This document shows, piece by piece, positions 31,137 through 39,954 of a stretch of 64,000 nucleotides of DNA (within the stretch, counting starts at the first letter, position 1; each line of letters begins with the position of its first letter). The translations under genes and the position numbers were made by a program. The stretch is from contig NZ_MBQD01000027.1 in the NCBI RefSeq assembly GCF_001693815.1, positions 1 to 64,000 of the forward strand, given 5' to 3'. Under the pieces are notes generated by a model. The model was not told the origin of the DNA. It made no database searches and saw only the letters and a list, made by a program, of their open reading frames with translations. This DNA comes from Tessaracoccus lapidicaptus (lineage in GTDB: Bacteria; Actinomycetota; Actinomycetes; Propionibacteriales; Propionibacteriaceae).

Positions 31137-31961
31137 GTGGGCTGGTTCGAGGCGATCGTGTTGGGCGTGGTCCAGGGGTTGACGGAGTTCCTGCCGATCT
31201 CGTCGAGCGCCCATGTGTCGATCGTCGGGCAGCTGCTGTTCGAGGGCCGCGACCCCGGCGCCGCCTTCACCGCCGTGACTCAGCTGGGGACCGAGACCGC
31301 CGTGCTGGTGTACTTCCGCCGCGACATCGCCCGCATCATCACGCAGTGGTTCGGCAGCCTCCGCGGCACGGTCGACCGCTCGGACCCCGACGCCCGCATG
31401 GGCTGGCTCGTCATCCTCGGCTCGGTGCCCATCGTGGTGCTGGGGCTACTGTTCCAGGACGCGATCGACACGTCGCTGCGCAACCTGTGGATCACCGTCG
31501 CGATGCTGGCCGGGGTCGCGATCTTCCTGGCCGTGGCGGACCGTATGGCGAGCGACAACACGCGCGACCTCACTCGGCTGACCTGGCGCGACGGCGTCCT
31601 GTTCGGCCTGTTTCAGGCCGCGGCCCTCATCCCCGGGGTGTCGCGCTCGGGCGCCACCATCTCGGGCGGCCTCTTCCTCGGATACACCCGGGAGGCGGCC
31701 ACGCGCTACGCCTTCCTGCTCGCCATCCCGGCGGTCTTCGGGTCAGGGATCTACAAGCTCAAGGACATCGGCGCCGACGAGAGCGCCGCCTGGGGCCCGA
31801 CGATCGTCGCCACGATCCTCGCCTTCTTCATCGGCTACGCCGTGATCGCCTGGCTGCTGCGCTACATCTCCACGCACAACTTCCGCATCTTCGTCCTCTA
31901 CCGCCTGATCCTGGCGGCCGTCGTCGCCGTGCTGATCCTCACCGGCGTCCTGCAGGCCTGA
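31137..31961 (+). CDS. uppP: Undecaprenyl-diphosphatase (bacitracin resistance protein)
   Basis: A 274-aa membrane phosphatase that recycles undecaprenyl pyrophosphate for cell wall synthesis. The two conserved motifs are present: [14 protein letters not shown] near the N-terminus and [17 protein letters not shown] mid-protein; about eight membrane segments. The start is GTG 31137, with AGGGA 8 nt upstream, and a -10 box TACAGT at 31101-31106. Divergent from the histidine phosphatase. Confidence 0.95.
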   Translation: MGWFEAIVLGVVQGLTEFLPISSSAHVSIVGQLLFEGRDPGAAFTAVTQLGTETAVLVYFRRDIARIITQWFGSLRGTVDRSDPDARMGWLVILGSVPIVVLGLLFQDAIDTSLRNLWITVAMLAGVAIFLAVADRMASDNTRDLTRLTWRDGVLFGLFQAAALIPGVSRSGATISGGLFLGYTREAATRYAFLLAIPAVFGSGIYKLKDIGADESAAWGPTIVATILAFFIGYAVIAWLLRYISTHNFRIFVLYRLILAAVVAVLILTGVLQA

Positions 31962-31962
31962 G

Positions 31963-32925
31963 ATGCAGCACCGTCCGCTGGGCTCGTCGGGGCTGCAGGT
32001 GTCGCGGCTGGGCCTCGGCACCATGGCCTGGGGCCGCGACGTCGAATGGCCGCAGGCCAGGGACCTGCTGCGCGACTTCGTCGACGCCGGCGGCACCCTC
32101 GTGGACACCGCGCCCGCGTACGGCGCGGGCGTCGCGGAGAAGATGGTCGGCAAGGCTCTCGCGGGCGGGCTCCCCCGCGAGGCGCTCGTCATCGCCACCA
32201 AGGCTGGTTTCGTGATCCGCGACGGGCGGCGCGTCATCGACACCTCGCGGGGGGCGCTGCTGTCCGACCTCGAGCAGTCACTCCGGCGGCTGGGGACGGA
32301 TCACGTGGATCTCTGGCAGGTGCACGCATGGGGCGACGCCCCCCTCGAGGAGACGCTGTCGGCCCTCGACTCAGCCGTCGCCCGGGGAATGGCGCGGTAC
32401 GTGGGCGTGTCCAATTTCGTGGGCTGGCAGACGGCCACCGCCGCGACGTGGCAGGACGCGGACCGGGCGAGGACGCCGATCAGCAGCGTCCAGGTCGAGT
32501 ACTCGCTGCTGGCGCGTCGCGCGGAGGTGGAGGTGGTGCCCGCGGCGAGGCACCACCGCCTCGGGCTGCTGGCGTGGTCCGCGCTCGGTCGCGGCGCGCT
32601 CACGGGCAAGTACCGCGGCGGCCGGCTCCCGCGCGACTCCCGCGCCGCCTCGGATCACTTCGGCTGGTTCCTGGAGCCGTATCTCCAGCCCAGGTCCGCC
32701 GCCATCGTCGACGCGGTCGCGCACGCGGCGCAGGGCCTGGGGCTGACCCCGGGCCAGGTCGCGTTGATGTGGGTGAGGGACGCGCCGCAGGTGGCATCTG
32801 CCCTCGTGGGGCCGCGCACCACCGACCAGCTGGCCGAGCTGCTCGACGCGGAGGACAAGACCCTCGTGCCGCCCATCGTCTCAGCGCTCGACGACATCTC
32901 TGGCGGCGCCAACGCCTATCGGTGA
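31963..32925 (+). CDS. Aldo/keto reductase
   Basis: A 320-aa TIM-barrel oxidoreductase using NAD(P)H. The catalytic set is visible: Asp and Tyr in VDTAPAYG, Lys in VIATKAGF, His in WQVHAWG; a C-terminal cofactor loop includes ALVGPRTTDQL. The substrate cannot be inferred. It starts 1 nt after the uppP stop, so it is probably co-transcribed. Confidence 0.9.
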   Translation: MQHRPLGSSGLQVSRLGLGTMAWGRDVEWPQARDLLRDFVDAGGTLVDTAPAYGAGVAEKMVGKALAGGLPREALVIATKAGFVIRDGRRVIDTSRGALLSDLEQSLRRLGTDHVDLWQVHAWGDAPLEETLSALDSAVARGMARYVGVSNFVGWQTATAATWQDADRARTPISSVQVEYSLLARRAEVEVVPAARHHRLGLLAWSALGRGALTGKYRGGRLPRDSRAASDHFGWFLEPYLQPRSAAIVDAVAHAAQGLGLTPGQVALMWVRDAPQVASALVGPRTTDQLAELLDAEDKTLVPPIVSALDDISGGANAYR

Positions 32926-32929
32926 CCCG

Positions 32930-33304
32930 TCATACGACGTCGAAGACGACGTGGTGGATGCCCGCGTCATCAATGGTGAGGCTGAGGGTGCCGGTGGCGC
33001 CGGCGAGGTCACCGGTGCCGCTGCCCGGCACCAGCTCGTAGCGGAGTTCCTGGACGCCCTCGCGCATGCTGCCGAACTGCTGGAACGCGACCGATCCCTG
33101 GCGGCCGCCGATCTGCCCCTCGAACATCTCGAGGGCGACGTAGCCGGCCTCGCCCTCCGTCGGCTCGCCCGCGGACAACATGAAACCGCGGCTCGCCCCC
33201 GCGGCGTCGCCCGACCAGACCTTGACGAACTCGAAGCGGCGCGTGCCCGGCAGGAGCCCGTCCTCGGGCGTGATCTCGATCTCGAACGTGGCGTTGACGA
33301 CCAT
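32930..33304 (-). CDS. DUF3224 family protein
   Basis: A 124-aa beta-rich protein with the DUF3224 layout: TFEIEITPEDG start, SRGFMLSAGEPTEGEAGYVALE, and a closing LSLTIDDAGIHHVVFDVV. It is likely a small antiparallel barrel of the AOC barrel-like type, and its biochemical role is unknown. The ATG at 33304 has a strong GGAGG 5 nt upstream. Convergent with the aldo/keto reductase. Confidence 0.82.
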   Translation of the reverse strand: MVVNATFEIEITPEDGLLPGTRRFEFVKVWSGDAAGASRGFMLSAGEPTEGEAGYVALEMFEGQIGGRQGSVAFQQFGSMREGVQELRYELVPGSGTGDLAGATGTLSLTIDDAGIHHVVFDVV

Positions 33305-33401
33305 AAGACCTCCTCGACGGGTCACAGCCTACGGCGATTTGCGAACCCCCACCCGCGACCTGCTAGAGTTCCTTGTCGCTCCCCCATCGGGGGTGTCACT
33401 C

Positions 33402-33486
33402 GTCCGGGTGGCGGAATAGGTAGACGCGCTAGCTTGAGGTGCTAGTGCCCGTTAAGGGCGTGGAGGTTCAAGTCCTCTCTCGGACA
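33402..33486 (+). tRNA. tRNA-Leu (anticodon GAG)
   Basis: An 85-nt type II tRNA: acceptor stem GTCCGGG with CTCGGAC, discriminator A at 33486, anticodon stem CTAGC/GCTAG around loop TTGAGGT with anticodon GAG, a long variable arm and the T loop GTTCAAGTC. No CCA is encoded. It reads CUC/CUU leucine codons. A -10-like TAGAGT lies at 33364-33369. An integrase gene follows directly, so the 3' half probably served as an integration site. Confidence 0.97.
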
Positions 33487-33495
33487 CTTTTCTCG

Positions 33496-33536
33496 ACCCC
33501 TAGTCAGAACGGCGAAACGCCGGATTGACTAGGGGT
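33496..33536 (+). terminator. Intrinsic terminator after tRNA-Leu
   Basis: The perfect outer stem ACCCCTAGTCA / TGACTAGGGGT encloses an inner CGGCG-CGCCG stem and is followed by TTTTG. It lies 10 nt beyond the tRNA 3' end. Confidence 0.85.
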
Positions 33537-33595
33537 TTTGCTTTTGAAGGGCTCCTTCAGGCTCCGTCAGACTGGGTCAATCTGTAGCATCTTGA

Positions 33596-33627
33596 TCGCA
33601 CGTTCATCGCACGTTCGTCGCACGAAT
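33596..33627 (+). repeat. Three tandem 11-bp repeats, probable integrase arm sites
   Basis: TCGCACGTTCA (33596-33606), TCGCACGTTCG (33607-33617) and a decayed TCGCACGAATT (from 33618) are tandem copies between the tRNA and the integrase gene. Short direct repeats at this position are typical arm-type binding sites of tyrosine integrases. Confidence 0.6.
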
Positions 33628-33649
33628 TTGACGGCTGGGGGTGGGGCAG

Positions 33650-34870
33650 ATGAGGTTCGGGTACGTTCGCAAGCTCCCGAGCGGCCGGTACCAGGGGAGC
33701 TATTTGGGGCCCGATGGGAAGCGGCACAACGGCCCCAGCACCTTCACCCACAAGGCAGACGCCCAGGCCTGGATCACGGGTGAGCGACGACTTGTGGAGT
33801 ACGGCGCCTGGACCAGCCCCGCGGCACGCGCTGAGGCTCTGAGGGAGGCCGAGCAGGCCGAGGCTGAGCGGGCGGCGGCCGAGGCCCGAGCCATCGAGGT
33901 GCTCCAGAACACTCCAACGGTCAGTGAGTGGATCGAGAGGTGCATCAGTGAGCGTCAGTCCCGGTCCCGACGCCCGATCAAGCAGACCACGGCAGACAAC
34001 TATCGCAAGCTCGCACGGCTGAATGTGACCGGGACTCCTCTGGGCGGCATGCGGGTGACCGAGGTGCGGCGCGCTGACGTCCATGAGTGGAGATGGGACG
34101 GGCCGCCCAGCCGCACCCGAACCCAGGGAGCGAAGGCGTACGAGCTGCTCGTGTCGGTCTTCGACGACGCCGTTGTGGCCGAGCTGATCGAGACCACGCC
34201 GTGCACCTTGAGGGGGGCTGGGTCACCCGAGCGGTCTCGTGAGCCGGAGTCGTTGTCGATGGAGGAGGTCGACCGCTTCCTCGCGGCGATCGACCTGCCG
34301 TGGGCGCGCGCGGCGCTGACCATCCAGGTCACGTGTGGCCTGAGGATCGGGGAGGTGCTGGCGTTGCGGGCGAAGGACCTCGACTTGGAGGCCGGCACAG
34401 TCACCGTCGCCGGGACTGTGGCCAAGATCGGCGAGTCGGGGCAACGCTCGCTGGTGGTGCAGGCGCCCAAGACCCGGGCATCACTTCGGACGCTGTCGCT
34501 CCTGCCCGACACGACGCCCGAACTGCGCCGGTGGCGACGTTCACTGGGCGAGCTCAAGCCCACTGCGTTGCTGTTCGCTGACCACGTCGGCAGGCCACTC
34601 AACGACGATGTGCTGCGACGCGTGCAGAAGAAGGCCGCAGCCAGCATCGGCCGCGCGGAGTTGAAGGATCACGATCTGCGCGCCACAGCAGCCACCCTGG
34701 CAGCGGCCGCCGGGGCGTCGGTGCGGGAGATCCAGTCGATGCTGGGCCACACGACGCCCTCCATGGCCCTCAAGTACCAGACGGCGACCAGGGAACGTGA
34801 CGCTGAACGAGCCCGGAACATGTCGCTGCGATGGCAGGACGCACGAGCCGCATCGCCGTCGCCGGAGTGA
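33650..34870 (+). CDS. Tyrosine-type site-specific integrase
   Basis: A 406-aa phage/ICE integrase. It has an N-terminal AP2-like arm-binding region (KLPSGRYQGSYLGPDGKRH), a core-binding SAM-like domain around residues 90-170, and a catalytic domain with Arg in TCGLRIGEVLAL, His-x-x-Arg in DHDLRATAATL, LGHTTPSMAL and the nucleophile Tyr in KYQTAT. It should recombine the element with the 3' end of the adjacent tRNA-Leu gene. The ATG at 33650 follows a G-rich stretch; a GTG at 33641 is also in frame. Confidence 0.94.
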   Translation: MRFGYVRKLPSGRYQGSYLGPDGKRHNGPSTFTHKADAQAWITGERRLVEYGAWTSPAARAEALREAEQAEAERAAAEARAIEVLQNTPTVSEWIERCISERQSRSRRPIKQTTADNYRKLARLNVTGTPLGGMRVTEVRRADVHEWRWDGPPSRTRTQGAKAYELLVSVFDDAVVAELIETTPCTLRGAGSPERSREPESLSMEEVDRFLAAIDLPWARAALTIQVTCGLRIGEVLALRAKDLDLEAGTVTVAGTVAKIGESGQRSLVVQAPKTRASLRTLSLLPDTTPELRRWRRSLGELKPTALLFADHVGRPLNDDVLRRVQKKAAASIGRAELKDHDLRATAATLAAAAGASVREIQSMLGHTTPSMALKYQTATRERDAERARNMSLRWQDARAASPSPE

Positions 34871-34937
34871 CAGCTCAGCGCTGCGCGAGTGCGGGCGACG
34901 CCGACAAGACAGGCCCCCGCGATGGCGGCGGGAGCGG

Positions 34938-35144
34938 CTAAGGCGCCATGAAGGGGCGTTCGCCTCGAAGCAGAGCGTCGATCTCATTGAGGTCCACCAG
35001 CACGCGGTAGCCGTTCTTGTAGCGGGTGAGTCTGCCCTCGGCAAGCCGGCGCTCAAGCGAGCTGCGAGAGGACCTGCAGTACTCAATCGCCTCCGGAAGC
35101 GTGGCATACCGGGGTGGCTGCGACGAGCGCGGGGCCCTGGCCAT
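34938..35144 (-). CDS. Excisionase-type DNA-binding protein
   Basis: A 68-aa protein with a winged helix of the excisionase/MerR type: YATLPEAIEYCRSSRSSLERRL then RYKNGYRVLVDLNEID. Such proteins sit beside integrases and direct excision. It overlaps the upstream gene by one nucleotide pair (ATGA) and is convergent with the integrase. Confidence 0.82.
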   Translation of the reverse strand: MARAPRSSQPPRYATLPEAIEYCRSSRSSLERRLAEGRLTRYKNGYRVLVDLNEIDALLRGERPFMAP

Positions 35145-35491
35145 CAGCGTTCCACCTGGCCATTGCGGTGTGGATCGGGCAAGTCATCGGCTTGCCGCAC
35201 CGTGCCAGTATGGCCAATGCCGCGGATCAGGCGCCTGGCCTGGCGGGCGTCGAGGCCACACAACTCCGCCGCCTCGTCGACGGGCATTCCCTCGGTCGAG
35301 GTGAGATGGACGAGGGCTTGGCCGAGGCGAGTCTCAGCCTCCCGGACGGCTCGGTCCCGGTTCAGGATGGCTGCGGCCGCATCCAGCACCTCAGTCTTGA
35401 TCCTCGCCTCCCGTGCCATCAGTTCCTCATGCCGTCTCACGAGCTGGCTTTGTACCTTGAGGCGGGCCTCGCTACGGGCGCTCTGAGACAT
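35144..35491 (-). CDS. Small coiled-coil / HTH protein of the integration module
   Basis: A 115-aa protein with a long charged helix over about residues 1-60 and a C-terminal helix-turn-helix-like GMPVDEAAELCGLDARQARRLI. AAGGAG lies 8 nt upstream of ATG 35491 (a GTG at 35494 is alternative). It is translationally coupled to the excisionase, which suggests a role in control of excision; the exact function is unknown. Confidence 0.65.
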   Translation of the reverse strand: MSQSARSEARLKVQSQLVRRHEELMAREARIKTEVLDAAAAILNRDRAVREAETRLGQALVHLTSTEGMPVDEAAELCGLDARQARRLIRGIGHTGTVRQADDLPDPHRNGQVER

Positions 35492-35630
35492 CACAGGGCT
35501 CCTTCCAGTGCGACGGAGGACCGGCAGTCCGTCCTTATACTGCTAAAGAACCCCCGACGAGCCGACGGGTAGCGGAACCCACTTGTCTCGGGTGGTGCGC
35601 CGCTCCGGTCGTAACAGCCTTCACCGAGCG

Positions 35631-35850
35631 TCACACTCCCCTGTAGTCGGACAGCTCATTACCTTGGCCGCGGAAGGCCGATCTCCCTGAGGGTCGTCGG
35701 ATCACTCCTCGTCCGGCGGTGGCCACGGTCGTGGGCATGATGGTGTCGAACCCGGCGGGGTGGATGGTGCTCGTCACGGCTGGGCGGCGACGTTCGTAGG
35801 TCGCATCGACGAGGCGGGCGAAGGCCTCCGCGGCGGCTTGCCCGAGCGGA
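35631..35850 (-). pseudogene. Possible LacI-family C-terminal remnant
   Basis: One minus-strand frame encodes RESPLGQAAAEAFARLVDAT and PAVTSTIHPAGF, resembling the end of a LacI-type effector domain, with no start or DNA-binding part. The rest of the interval 35492-35630 shows no gene. Weak identification, based on two short matches from memory of the family. Confidence 0.3.
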
Positions 35851-35853
35851 GAC

Positions 35854-36884
35854 TCACGCTTCCTGAAGCTCCCCCTCTGAGCTCTGGTCGTCGACCACGG
35901 CCGCATCCTGGCCGATCCTGAGGAGACGCACCGGTCCCAGGAGGCCATGGTCGCGCACCTGGGTTTGCTGGGGCAGGGACTCGCCCGCCAGCATCATGGC
36001 CAGGAAGTCCGTGGTGTCGTCGTAGTAGCCGCGCGCGAGGAGCCGGTTGTTGAGGGAGCTCGCCACTCGGACCCGGAGGTCGTTTTCGCCGCTGCGGACC
36101 TCGTCGGAGATGTCGACGCGCGGGCAGGAGGTGTCGAAGCCGTGCCACCGCGCGCCGTTGACGCTCACCGCTCCCAGCCCGCCCGCAGTGGAGCCGAGGT
36201 AAGGCGCTCCTCGGGGCGCGGCGCATGGTCGAGGGACAGCGTCGTCGTGTACTCGCCGATGCCCGACACCTCGGGCCCCACCTCGTCGATATCCCGCCAC
36301 GGGAGCGGCGGACTGGGACCCACCTCGATCCGGGTCACGGCCGTCGTCGGGAGGACCTCCCGAGTCTCGTACCCCAGGCCCCGGTCCTCCGGAAGGGTGA
36401 CGTCGTCGCCGGCATCCCAGCTCTCGATCCAGGCCTCCAGATCGGCCATGACCTCAGTCCGCTTTCCGGGCACGTCCGTCGGGGCGTCACTGCGATCCAG
36501 GGTGAAGAGCGCGACCTCACCGGGCGCCAGAGTGACCGTGACCAGGGTGTGGTCACCGTACCCTCGGGAGGCGTGCGAACGGATGGCTCCGCTCCAGGGA
36601 TCGATGCGGTGAACGACCCCAAGTCCCGGGAGCCTCAGCGTCACCGTCGTCGGCTCCCCGGTCTCGTACAGGAAGTGATACGCGTACAGGTGGGTGAGGT
36701 CGCCGTCGTCGCGCAGGTGGGTGAGGACGCTGCGGTTCTCGTCGGCGAACCCGGCGCGGGCCTCGACGCCCAGCCCGCGCAGCGCCGCCACGGTGGCAGC
36801 CTGGTCGACCGCGGTGACAGTGGGCAGTTCCAGCAGCGCCTCGGACCTCTCGGACGCGCCAAGCCAGTCTACCGGCAGCTGACC
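35854..36884 (-). pseudogene. Glycoside hydrolase C-terminal remnant, frameshifted
   Basis: The C-terminal part of a large glycosidase, resembling the tail of GH106/alpha-L-rhamnosidase-like enzymes: HLYAYHFLYETGEPTTVTLR, VHRIDPWSGAI, then a jelly-roll domain with AVSVNGARWHGF, DISDEVRSGENDLRVRVASS and NNRLLARGYY. The reading frame shifts near 36190, splitting the jelly-roll, and no start or catalytic N-terminal part exists. It abuts a fragment of an unrelated GH43 enzyme, so a deletion probably joined the two. Confidence 0.6.
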
Positions 36885-37161
36885 CCCTGGGATTCGCAGC
36901 GGCGCGGACCAGGACCCTCCGCCATCGCCCCCGACGAAGGGCTGGCTTGGCGCGTCCGAGAGGTTGGTGTGACGGCCCAGAACTTGCCGGCGTGGCGCCG
37001 GATCGTGGACGCGGAGATCCTGCGCGAGGGCCCAGCTGCCAGCGCTGCTCCACCCGATCCGGCACGTTGCCGATCTGGGTCCAGCCCACCAGGTCCGCCG
37101 ATCGCCAGATCGGCACCCCGGGGAAGTACTCGACCTCGAGTTGCTTGTGCACCGACCCCAT
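36885..37161 (-). pseudogene. GH43 glycosidase fragment
   Basis: Starts MGSVHKQLEVEYFPGVPIWR and continues ADLVGWTQIGNV, the first blade of GH43 beta-xylosidase/arabinofuranosidase enzymes. After a frameshift near 37018 comes TNLSDAPSQPFV and SWSAPLRIPG, a second GH43 segment. It then runs into the other hydrolase remnant. The catalytic acid residues are not retained in one frame. Confidence 0.6.
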
Positions 37162-37167
37162 GGGTGT

Positions 37168-38406
37168 TCAGTCAGCGCTAGCCTCAAGGCGATCCATGAG
37201 CTTCGCGAACGCCGCCTCGTCAACAATCGGCACACCGTACGAACGCGCCTTCGACGCCTTGCCGCTGAGCGAGTCCGGATCCGCGGCCACCAGGAGTTTC
37301 GTCGACCTCGCCAGGCCGGCAGGCTGCAGCCCGACCGCGCGCGCACGCGCCTCCCACACTGAGCGTTCCATGCGCATCTCACCGGTGAACGTCACGCGAT
37401 CCCCAACCGTCAGCGAGATACCCGAGATGACAAGCCCATCGGCGCCATCGTCGCCGGCCGCACCTGCCAGGGCGTCGTCAACGTCGTGCTGCGCCAATCC
37501 CAGGCAGGCTGCCGCCCGATCCAGTTCTGATCGTTCGTCTGCGGTGAGGATTCCATCCTCAAGCGCGACGGCGGCCATCGCGTGCAGGTATTCCGCGTGG
37601 AGCGCCAACACCTGCGGCCTGCTCAGCACCGAGGACTGCGCCGCCTCCACAAGCTGATCCTGCTCGTGGAGCGATAGGTACCCGTCGAGCATGGCCATCT
37701 CGAGCACCGCGAGGTATGAGTCGACCCGCGAGTCAGCCGAACGTGGCATCCGCGCGACGATCCGGTCGAGCCACCCGTCGGCCCGTTCCGGCTGGCGATC
37801 CGCCCGCACCTTGTAGGTCAGCGTGTGCGCCGCCGGACGGGGTGCGGGCCAGCGGAACGCCCGGGCAGCGCTGATCTCGTCCCCCCACATCGGCCGCCCG
37901 CCGCATCGGTCCAGGTAGCTCGCGAGGAGCTGGGCCGTGGCGAAGGCGTCCGCCAGGGCGCTGTGCTCCCCGACGATCTCGATACCCGCGCTGGCGCAGC
38001 AATCGCGCAGGCGGCGGCTCGATCCCGGGAGGAACGCTCCGGACCAGCGCATGGTGCACACCGACGGCGGCGTCCGCTCCCCCACCACGTAGCCCACGCG
38101 CTCCAACTCCGCCGCCAGGAACCGCATGTCGAAGCTCGCGTTGTGCGCCGCCACGATCCTGCCGGCAACAGCGTCGAGCAGTGCCGGAGCGACATCATCA
38201 AACGTCGGCGCGGTCAGCACGTCCTTCGCGGTGATTCCGTGGATCCTCGAGGCGCCGACATCCCGCTGGGGATTGACAAGCGTGCTCCACGCGTCGTACA
38301 CCTCCCCCTCATGGCTGACCTTCACGACGCCGATCTCGACGATCCTGTCGCCGTAGCGCGGGCTGAGCCCCGTGGTTTCGAAGTCAATGACGGTGTAGCC
38401 GGCCAT
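37168..38406 (-). CDS. DEDDh exonuclease with TerB-like and BRCT domains
   Basis: A 412-aa protein. Residues 1-165 form a DnaQ-type 3'-5' exonuclease: FETTGL (Asp-x-Glu), HNASFDMRF and EHSALADAFATA (final His and Asp). Residues about 225-320 resemble a TerB-like helical domain (LDGYLSLHEQDQL and EDGILTADERSEL). Residues about 335-405 form a BRCT domain starting VTFTGEMRMERSVW. A repair or nuclease-surveillance role is plausible. It is intact while its neighbours are decayed. Confidence 0.85.
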   Translation of the reverse strand: MAGYTVIDFETTGLSPRYGDRIVEIGVVKVSHEGEVYDAWSTLVNPQRDVGASRIHGITAKDVLTAPTFDDVAPALLDAVAGRIVAAHNASFDMRFLAAELERVGYVVGERTPPSVCTMRWSGAFLPGSSRRLRDCCASAGIEIVGEHSALADAFATAQLLASYLDRCGGRPMWGDEISAARAFRWPAPRPAAHTLTYKVRADRQPERADGWLDRIVARMPRSADSRVDSYLAVLEMAMLDGYLSLHEQDQLVEAAQSSVLSRPQVLALHAEYLHAMAAVALEDGILTADERSELDRAAACLGLAQHDVDDALAGAAGDDGADGLVISGISLTVGDRVTFTGEMRMERSVWEARARAVGLQPAGLARSTKLLVAADPDSLSGKASKARSYGVPIVDEAAFAKLMDRLEASAD

Positions 38407-38593
38407 TCATCCCCCTTGAGTAGGCGATATCAACCTAGCCACAGGGGAAGACAGTTCCTGACCCAGGGTCGCACAACTTCTCTAGCCAGCCCCTACGAAT
38501 ACCCCTCGCGGTGCGGACGAGGGTCTGCGACCCCCCGACCTCCCTCGTCCCCCGACTCGCCTTCTCCGATTGGGTTGTGTGCAGACGCACGTG

Positions 38594-38629
38594 GATGGGT
38601 GGCGGAGCCATCTGGCTCCGCCACCCATC
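38594..38629. repeat. Perfect 17-bp inverted repeat with 2-nt loop
   Basis: GATGGGTGGCGGAGCCA (38594-38610), loop TC, then its exact reverse complement (38613-38629). There is no T-tract on either side. It lies between the exonuclease gene and a pseudogene, so it may be a strong terminator or a protein-binding palindrome. Confidence 0.85.
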
Positions 38630-38639
38630 GCACGTTCCG

Positions 38640-39468
38640 CAGTCAACCCCGCAACCACACCGTGCAGCTCACCCACCGTCGCCCGGAGGTTCTCCGCCTC
38701 AGCGATCGCAGTCTCGGCGCGTGACTCGGCAGAGTCACGAGCGCGCTGCACCTCATCGACGCGACCGAGGGCAGCGTCGCGCTGCTCAACGGCGTCCAGC
38801 AGCTCGCTCTGGGCAACCTCATGGTCGCCGCGCAGCTCGCCTGAACCTCCCGAGCCGCTTCCTGGTCGGGGGCCATCGCGGCACGCAAAGCGGCGAGTTC
38901 ATCCGACAGCTGGTCACGGGCCTGGGTCGTCTCGGCCAGGTCGAGGCGTACCTGGTCGAGGGTGGCAGTGAGCTGCTCGAGAGACACTGTGGCCTCGGAA
39001 GCGGCCGCGTCCGCTTCGGCCTTCTCCGCTTCGGCGCGGCGCTGGGCCTGCTCGGCCCGGGTGGCGCGGGCGTGGGCGCTCGCGACCTGCTCGGCGGCCT
39101 CGCTGGAAACCGCTTCAAGTTGCGCCTCGACAGCCTCCGGGTCCCCGACGGTGCGGAGCTCGTCGACCAGGACACTGAGCTGCTGACCCAGGTGCTCGAT
39201 CATCCCCGTGACCTGACCGGTGATCAAACTCGCCCGCTGCCGGGCCGCGTCGACCGGATACGCCTCAACGAGCCGAGGCGTATCCGCCTGCTTCTGCCGG
39301 GCACGCCACGCGGCCGCCTGCGTCCCAACGAGGGACAGTCCGGACTTCCTCACGAGCGCGCACCCAACTCAGCGTCAGGTGGGCGGGTCGTTCTGCGCGC
39401 TCCAGCACCAGCCAACGTGTGGCAATCTCGGCGCTGGCGATGGAGGCCCACGCCGCGATCCAAGACAA
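38640..39468 (-). pseudogene. KfrA-like coiled-coil protein, frameshifted
   Basis: A long coiled coil, rich in Ala, Glu, Gln and Arg (for example ATRAEQAQRRAEAEKAEADA), preceded by a region resembling the KfrA-type plasmid DNA-binding N-terminus. The frame changes near 39350 and again near 38825, and a third frame continues the heptads (RARDSAESRAETAIAEAENL). KfrA-like proteins are typical of plasmids and conjugative elements. It is inactive as it stands. Confidence 0.5.
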
Positions 39469-39595
39469 GACGAGGCTAAATCGAGGACCCGTAGACCGGC
39501 CCGTGTCACAGCGCTACAGCCGTCGATCTGGTGCCTGTGACGCGCGAGTGTGGACTTACCAGCCGCAACCGGCGGCTCACAGGAAGGTCCTAGAA

Positions 39596-39871
39596 GTGTC
39601 CGTCACCACCGCTCGCCCCAGCAGGAAGCCGAAGCATCTCCGGCGCTGCGACGCCTCCTCGAAGCTCCGATTCCGAGACCATGACGAAGCGATCGCGTCT
39701 CTGCATCACGCCGTCAACGCACGACGCCGCGCTCAGCTCGATGGCGCCACGACCGGCCGGCGCGAGATCCGTGCCTATCAGTGTGAGTGGTGCCGAGGCT
39801 GGCACCTCACCTCCCAAACCGCTTGGATGCCCGGATCGCCCGATGGAATCGATTGGTTGGTGGCGGCGTGA
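39596..39871 (+). CDS. Small Cys/His element protein
   Basis: A 91-aa basic protein with a C-terminal YQCEWCRGWHLTSQT, a zinc-knuckle-like CxxC...H motif often seen in small proteins of phages and integrative elements. Function unknown. The start at GTG 39596 has GGAAGG 8 nt upstream; longer in-frame starts lack ribosome sites. It ends 83 nt before the large NTPase gene on the same strand. Confidence 0.55.
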   Translation: MSVTTARPSRKPKHLRRCDASSKLRFRDHDEAIASLHHAVNARRRAQLDGATTGRREIRAYQCEWCRGWHLTSQTAWMPGSPDGIDWLVAA

Positions 39872-39954
39872 TGTCCCGTCGAACTCATCAGCGGGTTGTC
39901 GGCCGCCGCGATTGGATCGCCTCTGCCACCATGGGACTGGCGAGGGGGGATGCG

